From NCBI RefSeq assembly GCF_001442535.1, contig NZ_CP013141.1:2472839-2536838 (forward strand): a stretch of DNA of 64,000 nucleotides, read 5' to 3'. A model generated the notes under the pieces. It saw only the letters and a program-made list of their open reading frames with translations. It was not told the origin of the DNA and did not search any database. Made by a program: the position numbers and the translations under genes. This DNA comes from Lysobacter antibioticus (GTDB lineage: Bacteria; Pseudomonadota; Gammaproteobacteria; Xanthomonadales; Xanthomonadaceae). Of this stretch, positions 24,608 through 32,530 are shown one piece after another; within the stretch, counting starts at the first letter, position 1, and every line of letters starts with the position of its first letter.

Positions 24608-26764
24608 TCAGGCGGCCGGAAGCTCGAGGAAGACCGTCAGGTCGGTCTTGGTCTCCGGGCCCACCACCTTGCGTTTGCCGTCGCTGAGGAAGTAGGTGAC
24701 GGTGGCCTTGTACTCCGGCGCGTCGCCGTCGTTGAGCGGCAACTTCCAACTCTTCTCCTCGTCGCCCGGCTTGAAGCGCAGGTCGATGCGCTTGGGCCCG
24801 TGCGACAGGGCCACGCTGACCATCTTGAGCTCGTCCCAGTTGAGCAAGTCCGGCACCACCGCCACTTCCAGCGCATCGAGCTTCTTGCCGACCAGGATGG
24901 TCGAGCGCGCCGCGACCTTCTCGGCTTCTTCCTTGCTGGTGCCGTCGGCGAACAAGGTGGTGACCGAGTACTTGACCTCGCCCAACTCCTCGTCGACGAC
25001 CGGGAAGGTCCAGTCGAACGAGGTCATTTCGCCGGACAGCGTGACCACGGTCTTCTGGTTGTACTTGTTGGCCTTGTCGGCGTAGCTGGCGTCGACGGTG
25101 ATCGAGGCGATCTCGGCGGTCAGGTCGCCGGCAGCGCGGAAGCTGATGGTCTTCGACGCCGAGAAGGGATCGTCGACGAACAACTCCTTGGCCTGCTGCT
25201 TCGCCGTCTTCTTGACCTGGCGGCCGTCGGCGAGCGTGTAGAGGAACTCCAGGTCGATGTCCTCGGTGCGGGGCGCACCGATGATCTTGCGCAGCTGAAA
25301 GGTCGGCGTGTCCTTGGTCATGTTGAACTTGGCTTCGACCGGCTGCTTGCCGCCCTTGTAACGCACCGTGACCTGGGTGCGCGGCACCTGCGCGAAATCG
25401 ATATCGCCGGGACCGATGTCGAGCGCGAGCACGCCCAGGTCGTCGACGCTGATCGTCAGGTTGGTATCGTCGGTCTCGATTTCCGGCGACTGATGCTTGA
25501 AGGTGCTGTTCTTGTAATTGACCGTATAGGAGTACTTGAACTTGCGGATGCCCTGATGAACGAAGGCCTCGAACTTGGCCACGTCGTCGGGCTTGGTGAA
25601 GGTGAACTCCTGGACTTTCTTGTTCGCTCCGTGCGGATAGCTGATCTTCACCTCGACGCTGTGGATCGGCAGATTGGCGAAGTCGGCGTTGACCCGCATC
25701 ACCACCTGCACCGTCTTGAGGAACTCGTCCAGGTTGATCTTGGAGTAGTAGTCCTCCCACTTCAGCGGCTTGTTCTTACTGTCCATCAGCGAGGTGATGG
25801 TCGGCAGCATGCCCTGCGGGTTGCGGTCGACGATGACCGCCTTGGCTTCGCTCCACTCCACCCGCACGTTGGCGATCTGGGTCTTGCTGATGCTGCGGCG
25901 GATGTTCTCGATGTCCTGGCCTTCCTGCAGTTCCTTGACGTTCGGGTCGACCTCGGCGATTTCCTTGAGCAGGTTGCGCTGAACCGCGGCTTCCAGCTGC
26001 TTGTTGATGATCGCGCGGATGTCGGCGTCGAGTTTGGCGTTGTCCTCCGGGCTCAGGTTCGGCGCCTGCACGAACTCGAAGTGGCTCTTGGTGATGTCGT
26101 TCTTCCAGCGAGTCGAATTGACCGATTCGCTGTAGCTGTCGGGGCCCCAGAACCTGTCCTCGGTCTTGACCTCCTGCACGAAGCGGTAGAACTCCGAGGC
26201 GTTCCAGGTGCCCCAGGCCTTCATTTCCGGCAGGCGCATGTAGCACTTCATCTTGTAGACGACCTGCACCGCCGAAGCCGAACCGGTGCTCAGGGTTTCC
26301 TTGAAGATCGCCGTACCCAGCTCGGACAGCTCGATCATGAACGAGGCGACGTTTCTGCCGTAGATCGAGGGCTTGCCGGCGCCGCGGATCTTCTCGACCA
26401 AGGCGCCGCCTTCGGTCAGCAGCAGTTCGACGGTGCCGTCGGTCCAGGTCACCGGCGCGATTGCCACCTTCGGCGGCGTCTTGCCCTTGTACTTCTCGGC
26501 GATCTTCTTCTGCAGTTCGCCGACGATCTTGGTCTGGACATCGGCGGGCACCGACAACTCGGTGTCGAAGGCGATGAAGCCGCCGAATTTCTTGCCGCCG
26601 TCCTCGCGGATCTGGCCGTACTCGACGAAGCGCAGCGCCAGCCCACCGCTGGCCATCTTCGCGAAATTCGGCGCCTCCGGCATGATGTAGTAAGTGAAGT
26701 CGTTGGCGTCGTCGCCATAGACCACATGTCCGAGAATCGTATCTACGTTGTCGATCTTAAGCAT
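24608..26764 (-). CDS. Unknown 718-aa beta-rich repeat protein
   Basis: Not recognised. The shared N-terminal module covers about residues 1-130 (HVVYGDDANDFTYYIMPEAP, FGGFIAFDTELSVPADVQT, KVAIAPVTWTDGTVELLL). A middle region has helical stretches (LDADIRAIINKQLEAAVQRN, VKELQEGQDIENIRRSIS). From about residue 300 several beta-rich units follow, such as VEVKISYPHGANKKVQEFTF, RTQVTVRYKGGKQPVEAKF, ASITVDASYADKANKYNQK and VVPDLLNWDELKMVSVALSH, ending EYKATVTYFLSDGKRK. It is richer in Lys than its neighbours. The ATG at 26764 is preferred because of the AAGGAG seven bases upstream; the open frame further upstream is Arg-rich noise. Confidence 0.82.
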   Translation of the reverse strand: MLKIDNVDTILGHVVYGDDANDFTYYIMPEAPNFAKMASGGLALRFVEYGQIREDGGKKFGGFIAFDTELSVPADVQTKIVGELQKKIAEKYKGKTPPKVAIAPVTWTDGTVELLLTEGGALVEKIRGAGKPSIYGRNVASFMIELSELGTAIFKETLSTGSASAVQVVYKMKCYMRLPEMKAWGTWNASEFYRFVQEVKTEDRFWGPDSYSESVNSTRWKNDITKSHFEFVQAPNLSPEDNAKLDADIRAIINKQLEAAVQRNLLKEIAEVDPNVKELQEGQDIENIRRSISKTQIANVRVEWSEAKAVIVDRNPQGMLPTITSLMDSKNKPLKWEDYYSKINLDEFLKTVQVVMRVNADFANLPIHSVEVKISYPHGANKKVQEFTFTKPDDVAKFEAFVHQGIRKFKYSYTVNYKNSTFKHQSPEIETDDTNLTISVDDLGVLALDIGPGDIDFAQVPRTQVTVRYKGGKQPVEAKFNMTKDTPTFQLRKIIGAPRTEDIDLEFLYTLADGRQVKKTAKQQAKELFVDDPFSASKTISFRAAGDLTAEIASITVDASYADKANKYNQKTVVTLSGEMTSFDWTFPVVDEELGEVKYSVTTLFADGTSKEEAEKVAARSTILVGKKLDALEVAVVPDLLNWDELKMVSVALSHGPKRIDLRFKPGDEEKSWKLPLNDGDAPEYKATVTYFLSDGKRKVVGPETKTDLTVFLELPAA

Positions 26765-27222
26765 GGACCTGCTCCTTATCCGATGTCTGAAATGCGCGCG
26801 TTCCTGTTGCGCGCCTGCCTGTTCCGTGACTGTCCTGCGTGCCATTCCCGTGCGATGTAACGACCGCGCTTCGCGACGCAACGTAGTTCGGTACGAATGA
26901 TTCAAACGCCGACGACGCTTCGCACCGGACAACGGTCACACTTTCTTTTCAGCCGTTTTCAGCGGCTTTTCGAGCGCGCACGCACCCCCATCGATGCGCG
27001 CCAGCGGACGCGAATCGGTGTATCGAAGGCGAAGTGCATCGACGCGATTCGATATCGCGCGCGGCTCTCGTCGTTTCCCGTGCGGCACGGCCGCCGACGC
27101 AAATGCGCGTCATCGACGGATCCGAATGGCGGCCGCGAACGGCGTTTCTTCAGCGCGCTCGCGGCCGCAAGACGATCCAAACCGGGCCGGCCGCCGCGTA
27201 ATACGGCGACCGACCCGCAACC
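26765..27222. other. 458-bp intergenic region inside the unknown cluster
   Basis: No gene is supported here. The stretch at 26880-27000 is less GC-rich than the surroundings and probably carries a promoter for the 718/759/1043/321-aa genes, so the cluster may be two transcription units. I find no confident -35/-10 pair. Confidence 0.5.
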
Positions 27223-27906
27223 CTAGCTGCGCGGCAGACCCCAATCGGCGGCGTCGGCCGTGTACTGCTGCGTTTCTACCGCGGTGCCCGCGTCGTCGGT
27301 CTCGACCTGGCTTTGCCGGTAGCGACCGGCGCTCATCGCCTCCTCGTCGTCGTTCGAGCGCAACGACACATCGACCCGGACCGATTCGGTCTGGTAGGTC
27401 GAAGCGCTGCGCCGCATCGGCGCAGCATCGGTAACGGCGTAACGCACCGCCATCCAACCGTGCTCGCCTAGCAGTGCCTTGCGCACCTTCGCCGCCTGCT
27501 CGCCATCGAGCATGACGTTGAACGCGGCGTGGTACGGCGGCACGCCCGACGACTTGCTGTCGGCCAAAGACACGTACGCCCCTTTGCCGTCGCCGAGCAT
27601 CAGGCTGGCCCCGTCGACCGTCACCGGCGCTTGTCGCAGCGTCACCCGCTCCAACGGCAGTTGCGCGCGCGCGGCCAGTTCGATGCGGATCGCATCCAGG
27701 GTCGCCGCCGACACGCCCCAGGCGCTGGTCAAAGCCAACATGACCACGCTGCCCACGCTTACCAGGGCGAATTGCGGGCGACCGTCGGCACCGCTGGCCA
27801 ATCCGGGCGAGCGGGCCCGGTAATGCCAGGTCGCCGCTTCGTCGGCCGGCGCCACCCACACGCCGAGGATGTCTTCGTAACCGTTCTTGGTATCGCCGGC
27901 ACTCAT
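27223..27906 (-). CDS. Unknown 227-aa protein, short form of the cluster module
   Basis: Not recognised. It appears to be mostly the shared N-terminal module on its own: EDILGVWVAPADEAATWHYR, ARSPGLASGADGRPQFALV, GSVVMLALTSAWGVSAATLD, VTLRQAPVTVDGASLMLGDG. A tail follows (YQTESVRVDVSLRSNDDEEA). The hydrophobic run VSVGSVVMLALTSAWGV aligns with the beta-strand that reads GFIAFDTEL or GGFVMFVTTL in the larger paralogues, so it is probably not a membrane helix. Its ATG overlaps the stop of the 614-aa gene by 4 nt (ATGA), showing translational coupling. Confidence 0.78.
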   Translation of the reverse strand: MSAGDTKNGYEDILGVWVAPADEAATWHYRARSPGLASGADGRPQFALVSVGSVVMLALTSAWGVSAATLDAIRIELAARAQLPLERVTLRQAPVTVDGASLMLGDGKGAYVSLADSKSSGVPPYHAAFNVMLDGEQAAKVRKALLGEHGWMAVRYAVTDAAPMRRSASTYQTESVRVDVSLRSNDDEEAMSAGRYRQSQVETDDAGTAVETQQYTADAADWGLPRS

Positions 27907-29747
27907 GTGCGTTCTCCGATCGTCGTCCTTGGGGCGTCGCTGCTGTGCAACTGCAGCGGCGTGTCGGGTTGCAGCACCTCGGACCAGGGCGACTGCGCCG
28001 ACCAGCGCCAGCGATAGCCGGAGCGGAACGGCGACAGCGACAGCCAGGTCCATTGCGCCTGTGGCGCGCTGCGGGTGAATCTCACTTGCCTGCGTCGCGC
28101 GGGCTCGTCGGTGGCGTCTTCCGGGGCGATCTCGATCACCCGCTGCGGCGCGTCGTCGTCGAATTCGCAATGCAGGGCCAGCTCGCGCGAACCGCTGCCT
28201 TCGAAGCTGAAAGCGTCCAGACGCAAGGCCTCGGCGTCGACCGGCGCCATCGCCCGCCGGGTGCCGTCGCTGCGCGCACGCGCGCTGGCGCGGATGGTCG
28301 CCTGCTCGACGTCGGCCGGAATGGCGAAGGCGAAGCTCGCCGAGCCGCGGTCCAGGTTCGCGCGCGCCGACCACGGCTTGCCTTTGCGCAGGCCTTTGCA
28401 CTCGACTTCGATGTCGGCCTGTTCGACGAACACGGGCTCGGCCTCGACCGGCACGAAACGCAGGCCGAAGTCGTCCGGCGCGACCAACAGATGCTCGCGG
28501 CTCGAAGTGCGCAGCGGGCCCTTGATGGTTTCGGCGCGACCGTCCGACAGCAGCAGCGCCGTGGCCTGCCAGGCGTAGTTGAGCTCTTCCTTCGGCGACA
28601 GACGCAGGTCCAGGGTGGTCGGACGATCCGCGGCGGCCAGTCGCGCCGAGGCCTTGATCGTGAACATGCGCGCCGGCGGCTTGGCCGGCACCTGCACGTC
28701 GACCTGCGCCTGGACGATGCCGATGCGCCGCTCCGGCAGGTTCGGCCGCACCGTGATCGCGCGCCAGCCGCTGCTCAGGCTGCGCACGTCGTGACGGCGC
28801 ACCACCGCGTCGTGCAGGCTCGCCGCCGGCAGAGTGCGCAGCGGGCCGAGCGGGTCGGCTTCGACCGCGAACAAGCGCGGCGCCAGCACCGGCTCGGACA
28901 GGTTCCAATGCACCGAGCCGGTCGCCATCGCCGCCGCGTCGAAGGCGACGCGCACACCGGTGGCGGCGTCGGCCGGCGACGGCAGCAGGTTGGCGTAGCG
29001 CACGACGAGGCGATCGATCAGCGCATCGGCGAGCGGCTCCTTGAGCAGATCGCCGGAATTCGCCGCCAGCCCGAGGCCCATGCTCTGCGGCGCCTCGATC
29101 AAGCGCTGCCGCAGCAGCGCCAGGTCCAATGTAGTCGTACCGCCGCCGAGGGTCCTGACCGCCGCCAACAACGCGGCCGGATCGAAGTTCATCGTCAACG
29201 GCAGGCGATCGGCGACGCCGCGCACGCGCAGCCAGGCCTGGCCGTTGACCGCGAGCAGGCCGCGCTGCAGGGCGGCGACGAACAGATCGGTGGCGGCGCT
29301 GTCCAGTCGCACCGCCAACCCCGTCGAGCCCAAGCTCGCGCTGTCGAGCGGCAACAGCTCGCCGAGCGACGACGGCAGATCCAACGCCTCCACCGCACTC
29401 AGGCGCAACCAGCCGCCTTCGTTCGGCAGCGCCGACAAGACGGCGTTCTGCCCGGCATCGAAGGCGGCGCGACGCGCCTCGTCGAGGCCGAACTCGGCGG
29501 CGAAGGCGATCGACAGGATCGAAAAGCGCTCCAGCCCGGCATTGCCGCGATCCTGCTGGAAGATGTCGAGTCGCATCGGTGGCTCGCCGCCGATGCCTGG
29601 CGTGGTCGGCGGCACCGCACCGGCGCCGTGCGCCGAGAGCAGCACCGGCGGCAATTGGAATGCGCCGGGACGCTCGTAGGCGGCGAATGCGATGCGTTCG
29701 CCGACTTGCATCGGCATGCGCCAATCGGGGCGGCCAGAGAACGACAT
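27903..29747 (-). CDS. Unknown 614-aa beta-rich protein
   Basis: Not recognised. The N-terminal 150 residues appear to be a divergent version of the cluster module (IAFAAYERPGAFQLPPVLLS, ERFSILSIAFAAEFGLDEAR, GGWLRLSAVEALDLPSS). The C-terminal half is a chain of beta-rich units (IGIVQAQVDVQVPAKPPARM, VFVEQADIEVECKGLRKGKP, RELALHCEFDDDAPQRVIEI) ending with a Trp-rich unit QWTWLSLSPFRSGYRWRWSA. No signal peptide or enzyme motif is visible. It starts 3 bp after the 811-aa gene and overlaps the 227-aa gene, so it is in the same operon. Confidence 0.8.
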   Translation of the reverse strand: MSFSGRPDWRMPMQVGERIAFAAYERPGAFQLPPVLLSAHGAGAVPPTTPGIGGEPPMRLDIFQQDRGNAGLERFSILSIAFAAEFGLDEARRAAFDAGQNAVLSALPNEGGWLRLSAVEALDLPSSLGELLPLDSASLGSTGLAVRLDSAATDLFVAALQRGLLAVNGQAWLRVRGVADRLPLTMNFDPAALLAAVRTLGGGTTTLDLALLRQRLIEAPQSMGLGLAANSGDLLKEPLADALIDRLVVRYANLLPSPADAATGVRVAFDAAAMATGSVHWNLSEPVLAPRLFAVEADPLGPLRTLPAASLHDAVVRRHDVRSLSSGWRAITVRPNLPERRIGIVQAQVDVQVPAKPPARMFTIKASARLAAADRPTTLDLRLSPKEELNYAWQATALLLSDGRAETIKGPLRTSSREHLLVAPDDFGLRFVPVEAEPVFVEQADIEVECKGLRKGKPWSARANLDRGSASFAFAIPADVEQATIRASARARSDGTRRAMAPVDAEALRLDAFSFEGSGSRELALHCEFDDDAPQRVIEIAPEDATDEPARRRQVRFTRSAPQAQWTWLSLSPFRSGYRWRWSAQSPWSEVLQPDTPLQLHSSDAPRTTIGERT

Positions 29748-29750
29748 CGC

Positions 29751-32186
29751 TCAGGCCCCCGCGATCAGCACGGCGGGTTCGTCGGTGCGGCACCAGGGCG
29801 TGCTCGGCAGGCTCTGGCCCGACTTGTACATCACCGTCTGCCGGTATTCATAGAAACCTTCGCTGTCGCGGCGCAACAGGATGTCCATCAACGGCACCGG
29901 CACGTCGACGTCGACGGCGAGGTTGGCGGCGTCGAGCACGGCGCGCTTGTTGCCGCGGAACTCGACGATGATGCTGGCGATCTCGCCCGCGGGCTGGCCG
30001 GCGTTGAGCAAGACCTCGGGCGTGGTCATCAATCGCACCGGACGCACCGTTTCCTGGTCGATGGTCTCGTCCAGGGTGTATTTCATGATCGCCTCGCCGT
30101 CGGGAATGCTGCGCACCGAGGCGGTGTTGAAGATCGCATCGGCCGGCGCGGTGCCGCTGAGGGCGGCGGTCGGCTGGACCACGAAATCGACGCCCTGCTC
30201 GGGCGCGATCTCGACCGGCTGGCTCAAGTCCAGGCCTTCGATGCGGCCTTCGACCAGGCCTTCGCCGCGCGTGATCCAGGTCGGCAGGCGGGCGATGCGC
30301 AGCTTGCTCTCGGTGGCGTTGAGCAAGCGCACCGCCACCGCGCCGGTGTTCGGGTCGGGGGTTTCGATCGACTGGAACAGCTCGCCTTCCATGTCGGCGA
30401 AGTTGAGCTTGACCGGCACCATCACGTTCTCGTTGATGCCGGTCGACACCACCACGCTGCCTTGCAACAGGTTGGAGTTCGACAGCGACATCAGCACCGC
30501 GAACACTTCCTGGAAGTCGTCGAACTCGAAACGCTCGTTGACGGTGAAGCCGTTGTCCCAGTCGATCGCCGCCGGCACCGTCTCGAAGCGGATCGCGCCG
30601 TCGCGCATCAGCGCCAACTGCAGGGTCGAGCTGGCGCGCAGCAGGCGCAGGTCGAACTCGCGCTGCGGGTTGTCGGCGCTGGCCGGTACCTTGCTCGCCA
30701 GTTCGCGGCGCGCGGCGAGCAGGCGCTCGCCGTCGGTCACCGGGCGTACTTCGCAGGTCAGGTCGACCTTGGCGTCGTCGGCGTCCGCGCCCTGGTCGAT
30801 GCGGAACGCCAGCGACGGCGCATGCGGCGCTTCGCTGCGGCGGGCGAGCTTGAAGGCGTCGGGCAGGTAATAGATGCGCGCCGGGTCGCTCATGTCCTGG
30901 AAATAGGCATGGCTGCGGCCGCCGCCGGCCGGATAGCGCAGGGAATGCACCACCCAACGCGGCGCCGCCGGGCCGGGCTGGGCGCCGGACGGATACAGAT
31001 AGGGATGCAGCAGCGGCTCGAAGAACAACGGGATCGCCCAGTCCTGCGACTGGTTGGAAACCTCGTAGCGCGGCTCCGGCGCCGGCTCGGGTTGCGGCTC
31101 GGGTTGCGGTAGCGGCTCCGGCTCGGGCTGGACGATGATCGGCTCGCCGTCGAAACCGCGGCGCTTGATGTGCATGCGCATGCCCGGCATCGCCGCGCCG
31201 CGCGCCATCATCGCCGGCCGCATCATGGCCGGCTTGACCGTCGTCGCCGGCGTCGCGCTCGGCGCTACCCGCAGACTCGCCGTCGAAGCACGCGACAAGG
31301 CCGCCGCCGACACGCTCGCCTGCGGCGCCCGCGACAGCAGCATCTGGCCCTTGATCATCATCAACTGGCGCTTGGGCGCATCCGGCGCCGGGCTGGCCGG
31401 CAACGGCACCGCCACGGTGTAGCCGCGCGAGACCAGCAGGCGCGCCTGCGACTCGCTCGACATGAAGGCGCGCAACAACGCATCGCGTTCGGCCAGGCTC
31501 AGGCGCAGCATCGCCACACAGCCGCCGCGCGGGTCCTCGACCAGCTCGCCGACCGGGAGGCGTTGCTCGATCGCGGTGCCGGCGGCGCGGTAGCTGATCA
31601 CCGCGCTGCGCGCGACCGGCAGCATCTGCGCACTGCGCGCGGCATCGCCGATCTCGGCGGCCGGATAGGTTTCCATCGCCACGCTGACCGCCCACAGGCC
31701 GTCCTGGGCCTGCGCCACCTTGATCTCGTAGCGGCCGCCTTCGTTGCGCACGCGGTAGCGCGGCAGCCAATAGCGCTGCTGCGGGTTATGCGGGTCCTCG
31801 AACAGGCAGCGGTCGTCGGGCGTTGCGCTCGGGCTGATCGGATGCGGCGACTGCGAACGCACGAAACCGGCATCGGCCTTGATCGGAAACAGGCCCGGAC
31901 GCAAATCGTTCAAGCGCGGTCGCACCGTCCGGCCTTCGAGCTGGGCGATGATCGCCGGCTGCGCGCGCAGCATCGCCGGGTTGATCCGCATCGCCGGCAT
32001 CACCGCGGGACGCGCGACGACCTCCGCAACCGCTGCGGGCGCGACCACCGCGGGCGCGGCGACGGGCGCGGCCACCGGCGCCGCGACGGGCATGGCGATC
32101 TTGATGGGCTTGGCGGGGGCGACCGCGACGGCCGGACGCACGCCGGCGACGATCTGGTTGAGATTGAGCAGACGGCCCGGGGGCAT
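29751..32186 (-). CDS. Unknown 811-aa protein with duplicated YWLP/YYLP module and Pro-rich linkers
   Basis: First gene of the unknown cluster and not recognised. An Ala/Pro/Val-rich N-terminus (residues 15-60) leads to a first module with FEDPHNPQQRYWLPRYRV at about 125-145. A Pro-Glu-Gln linker (about 352-368) is followed by a second module with FQDMSDPARIYYLPDAFKL at about 425-445. The C-terminus has beta units ending FYEYRQTVMYKSGQSLPSTP and WCRTDEPAVLIAGA, like the family repeat. It contains several Met-rich patches (MMRPAMMARGAAMPGMRMH). AAGGAG seven bases before the ATG supports the start. No signal peptide is visible. Confidence 0.8.
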   Translation of the reverse strand: MPPGRLLNLNQIVAGVRPAVAVAPAKPIKIAMPVAAPVAAPVAAPAVVAPAAVAEVVARPAVMPAMRINPAMLRAQPAIIAQLEGRTVRPRLNDLRPGLFPIKADAGFVRSQSPHPISPSATPDDRCLFEDPHNPQQRYWLPRYRVRNEGGRYEIKVAQAQDGLWAVSVAMETYPAAEIGDAARSAQMLPVARSAVISYRAAGTAIEQRLPVGELVEDPRGGCVAMLRLSLAERDALLRAFMSSESQARLLVSRGYTVAVPLPASPAPDAPKRQLMMIKGQMLLSRAPQASVSAAALSRASTASLRVAPSATPATTVKPAMMRPAMMARGAAMPGMRMHIKRRGFDGEPIIVQPEPEPLPQPEPQPEPAPEPRYEVSNQSQDWAIPLFFEPLLHPYLYPSGAQPGPAAPRWVVHSLRYPAGGGRSHAYFQDMSDPARIYYLPDAFKLARRSEAPHAPSLAFRIDQGADADDAKVDLTCEVRPVTDGERLLAARRELASKVPASADNPQREFDLRLLRASSTLQLALMRDGAIRFETVPAAIDWDNGFTVNERFEFDDFQEVFAVLMSLSNSNLLQGSVVVSTGINENVMVPVKLNFADMEGELFQSIETPDPNTGAVAVRLLNATESKLRIARLPTWITRGEGLVEGRIEGLDLSQPVEIAPEQGVDFVVQPTAALSGTAPADAIFNTASVRSIPDGEAIMKYTLDETIDQETVRPVRLMTTPEVLLNAGQPAGEIASIIVEFRGNKRAVLDAANLAVDVDVPVPLMDILLRRDSEGFYEYRQTVMYKSGQSLPSTPWCRTDEPAVLIAGA

Positions 32187-32420
32187 GCGGTTCTCCTTGA
32201 AGTCAGCGTCGGAACGCTGTCCGGCGAGGCGGTCCGGCCTCGTCGGGTCCTGGGTATCGTTCGAGTGCGCCCATGGCGCCCATCACCTGCAATACAACGC
32301 GGCGCCCGCGCGGCGCAGGACGTTGCATGGATGAAACGGATTCGGCGCGCCGCGCATTCAGCACCTGCGACGCACCTGGCGACGCGAAGCCGATGGGCGA
32401 TCGGCGCAGCGATACGGATG
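32187..32420. other. Intergenic region carrying the probable promoter of the unknown cluster
   Basis: About 234 bp between the protease terminator and the 811-aa gene. No gene is seen. It must hold the promoter of the minus-strand cluster, but no convincing sigma70 boxes stand out; a non-sigma70 or activator-dependent promoter is possible. Confidence 0.45.
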
Positions 32421-32430
32421 CAGGCGCAAA

Positions 32431-32460
32431 AAAACGGGAACGCCAGGCGTTCCCGTTTTC
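32431..32460 (-). terminator. Rho-independent terminator of the alpha-lytic-type protease gene
   Basis: Stem AAAACGGGAACGC / GCGTTCCCGTTTT with a 3-base loop, followed on the minus strand by a seven-T run. It separates the protease from the downstream unknown cluster, so the two are transcribed independently. Confidence 0.9.
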
Positions 32461-32530
32461 TGTCGCGACTTGCGACGACTTGCGACGATGCCGCCGCGCG
32501 CGTCATGCGGCGGCGGACTACGAATACCGC

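Noticed and set aside
22004..26860. 1618-residue open frame on the plus strand
   Set aside because: It is the antisense shadow of the 759-aa and 718-aa genes. Its composition (Val, Leu, Arg, Gln, His, Ala rich, no motifs) is typical for high-GC antisense frames, and the minus-strand frames have ribosome-binding sites, couplings and internal family similarity.
27700..27760. Transmembrane helix in the 227-aa protein (VSVGSVVMLALTSAWGV)
   Set aside because: The stretch aligns with the amphipathic beta-strand of the shared module in the larger paralogues and is short; a soluble strand is more likely.
27945..31112. 1055-residue open frame on the plus strand
   Set aside because: Antisense shadow of the 614-aa and 811-aa genes; Arg/Gln-rich low-information translation without domains.
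17869..32186. Prophage tail or contractile injection system for the unknown cluster
   Set aside because: No sheath, tube, baseplate, tape-measure, ATPase or integrase signatures were seen. A distant structural relation cannot be excluded without structure prediction.
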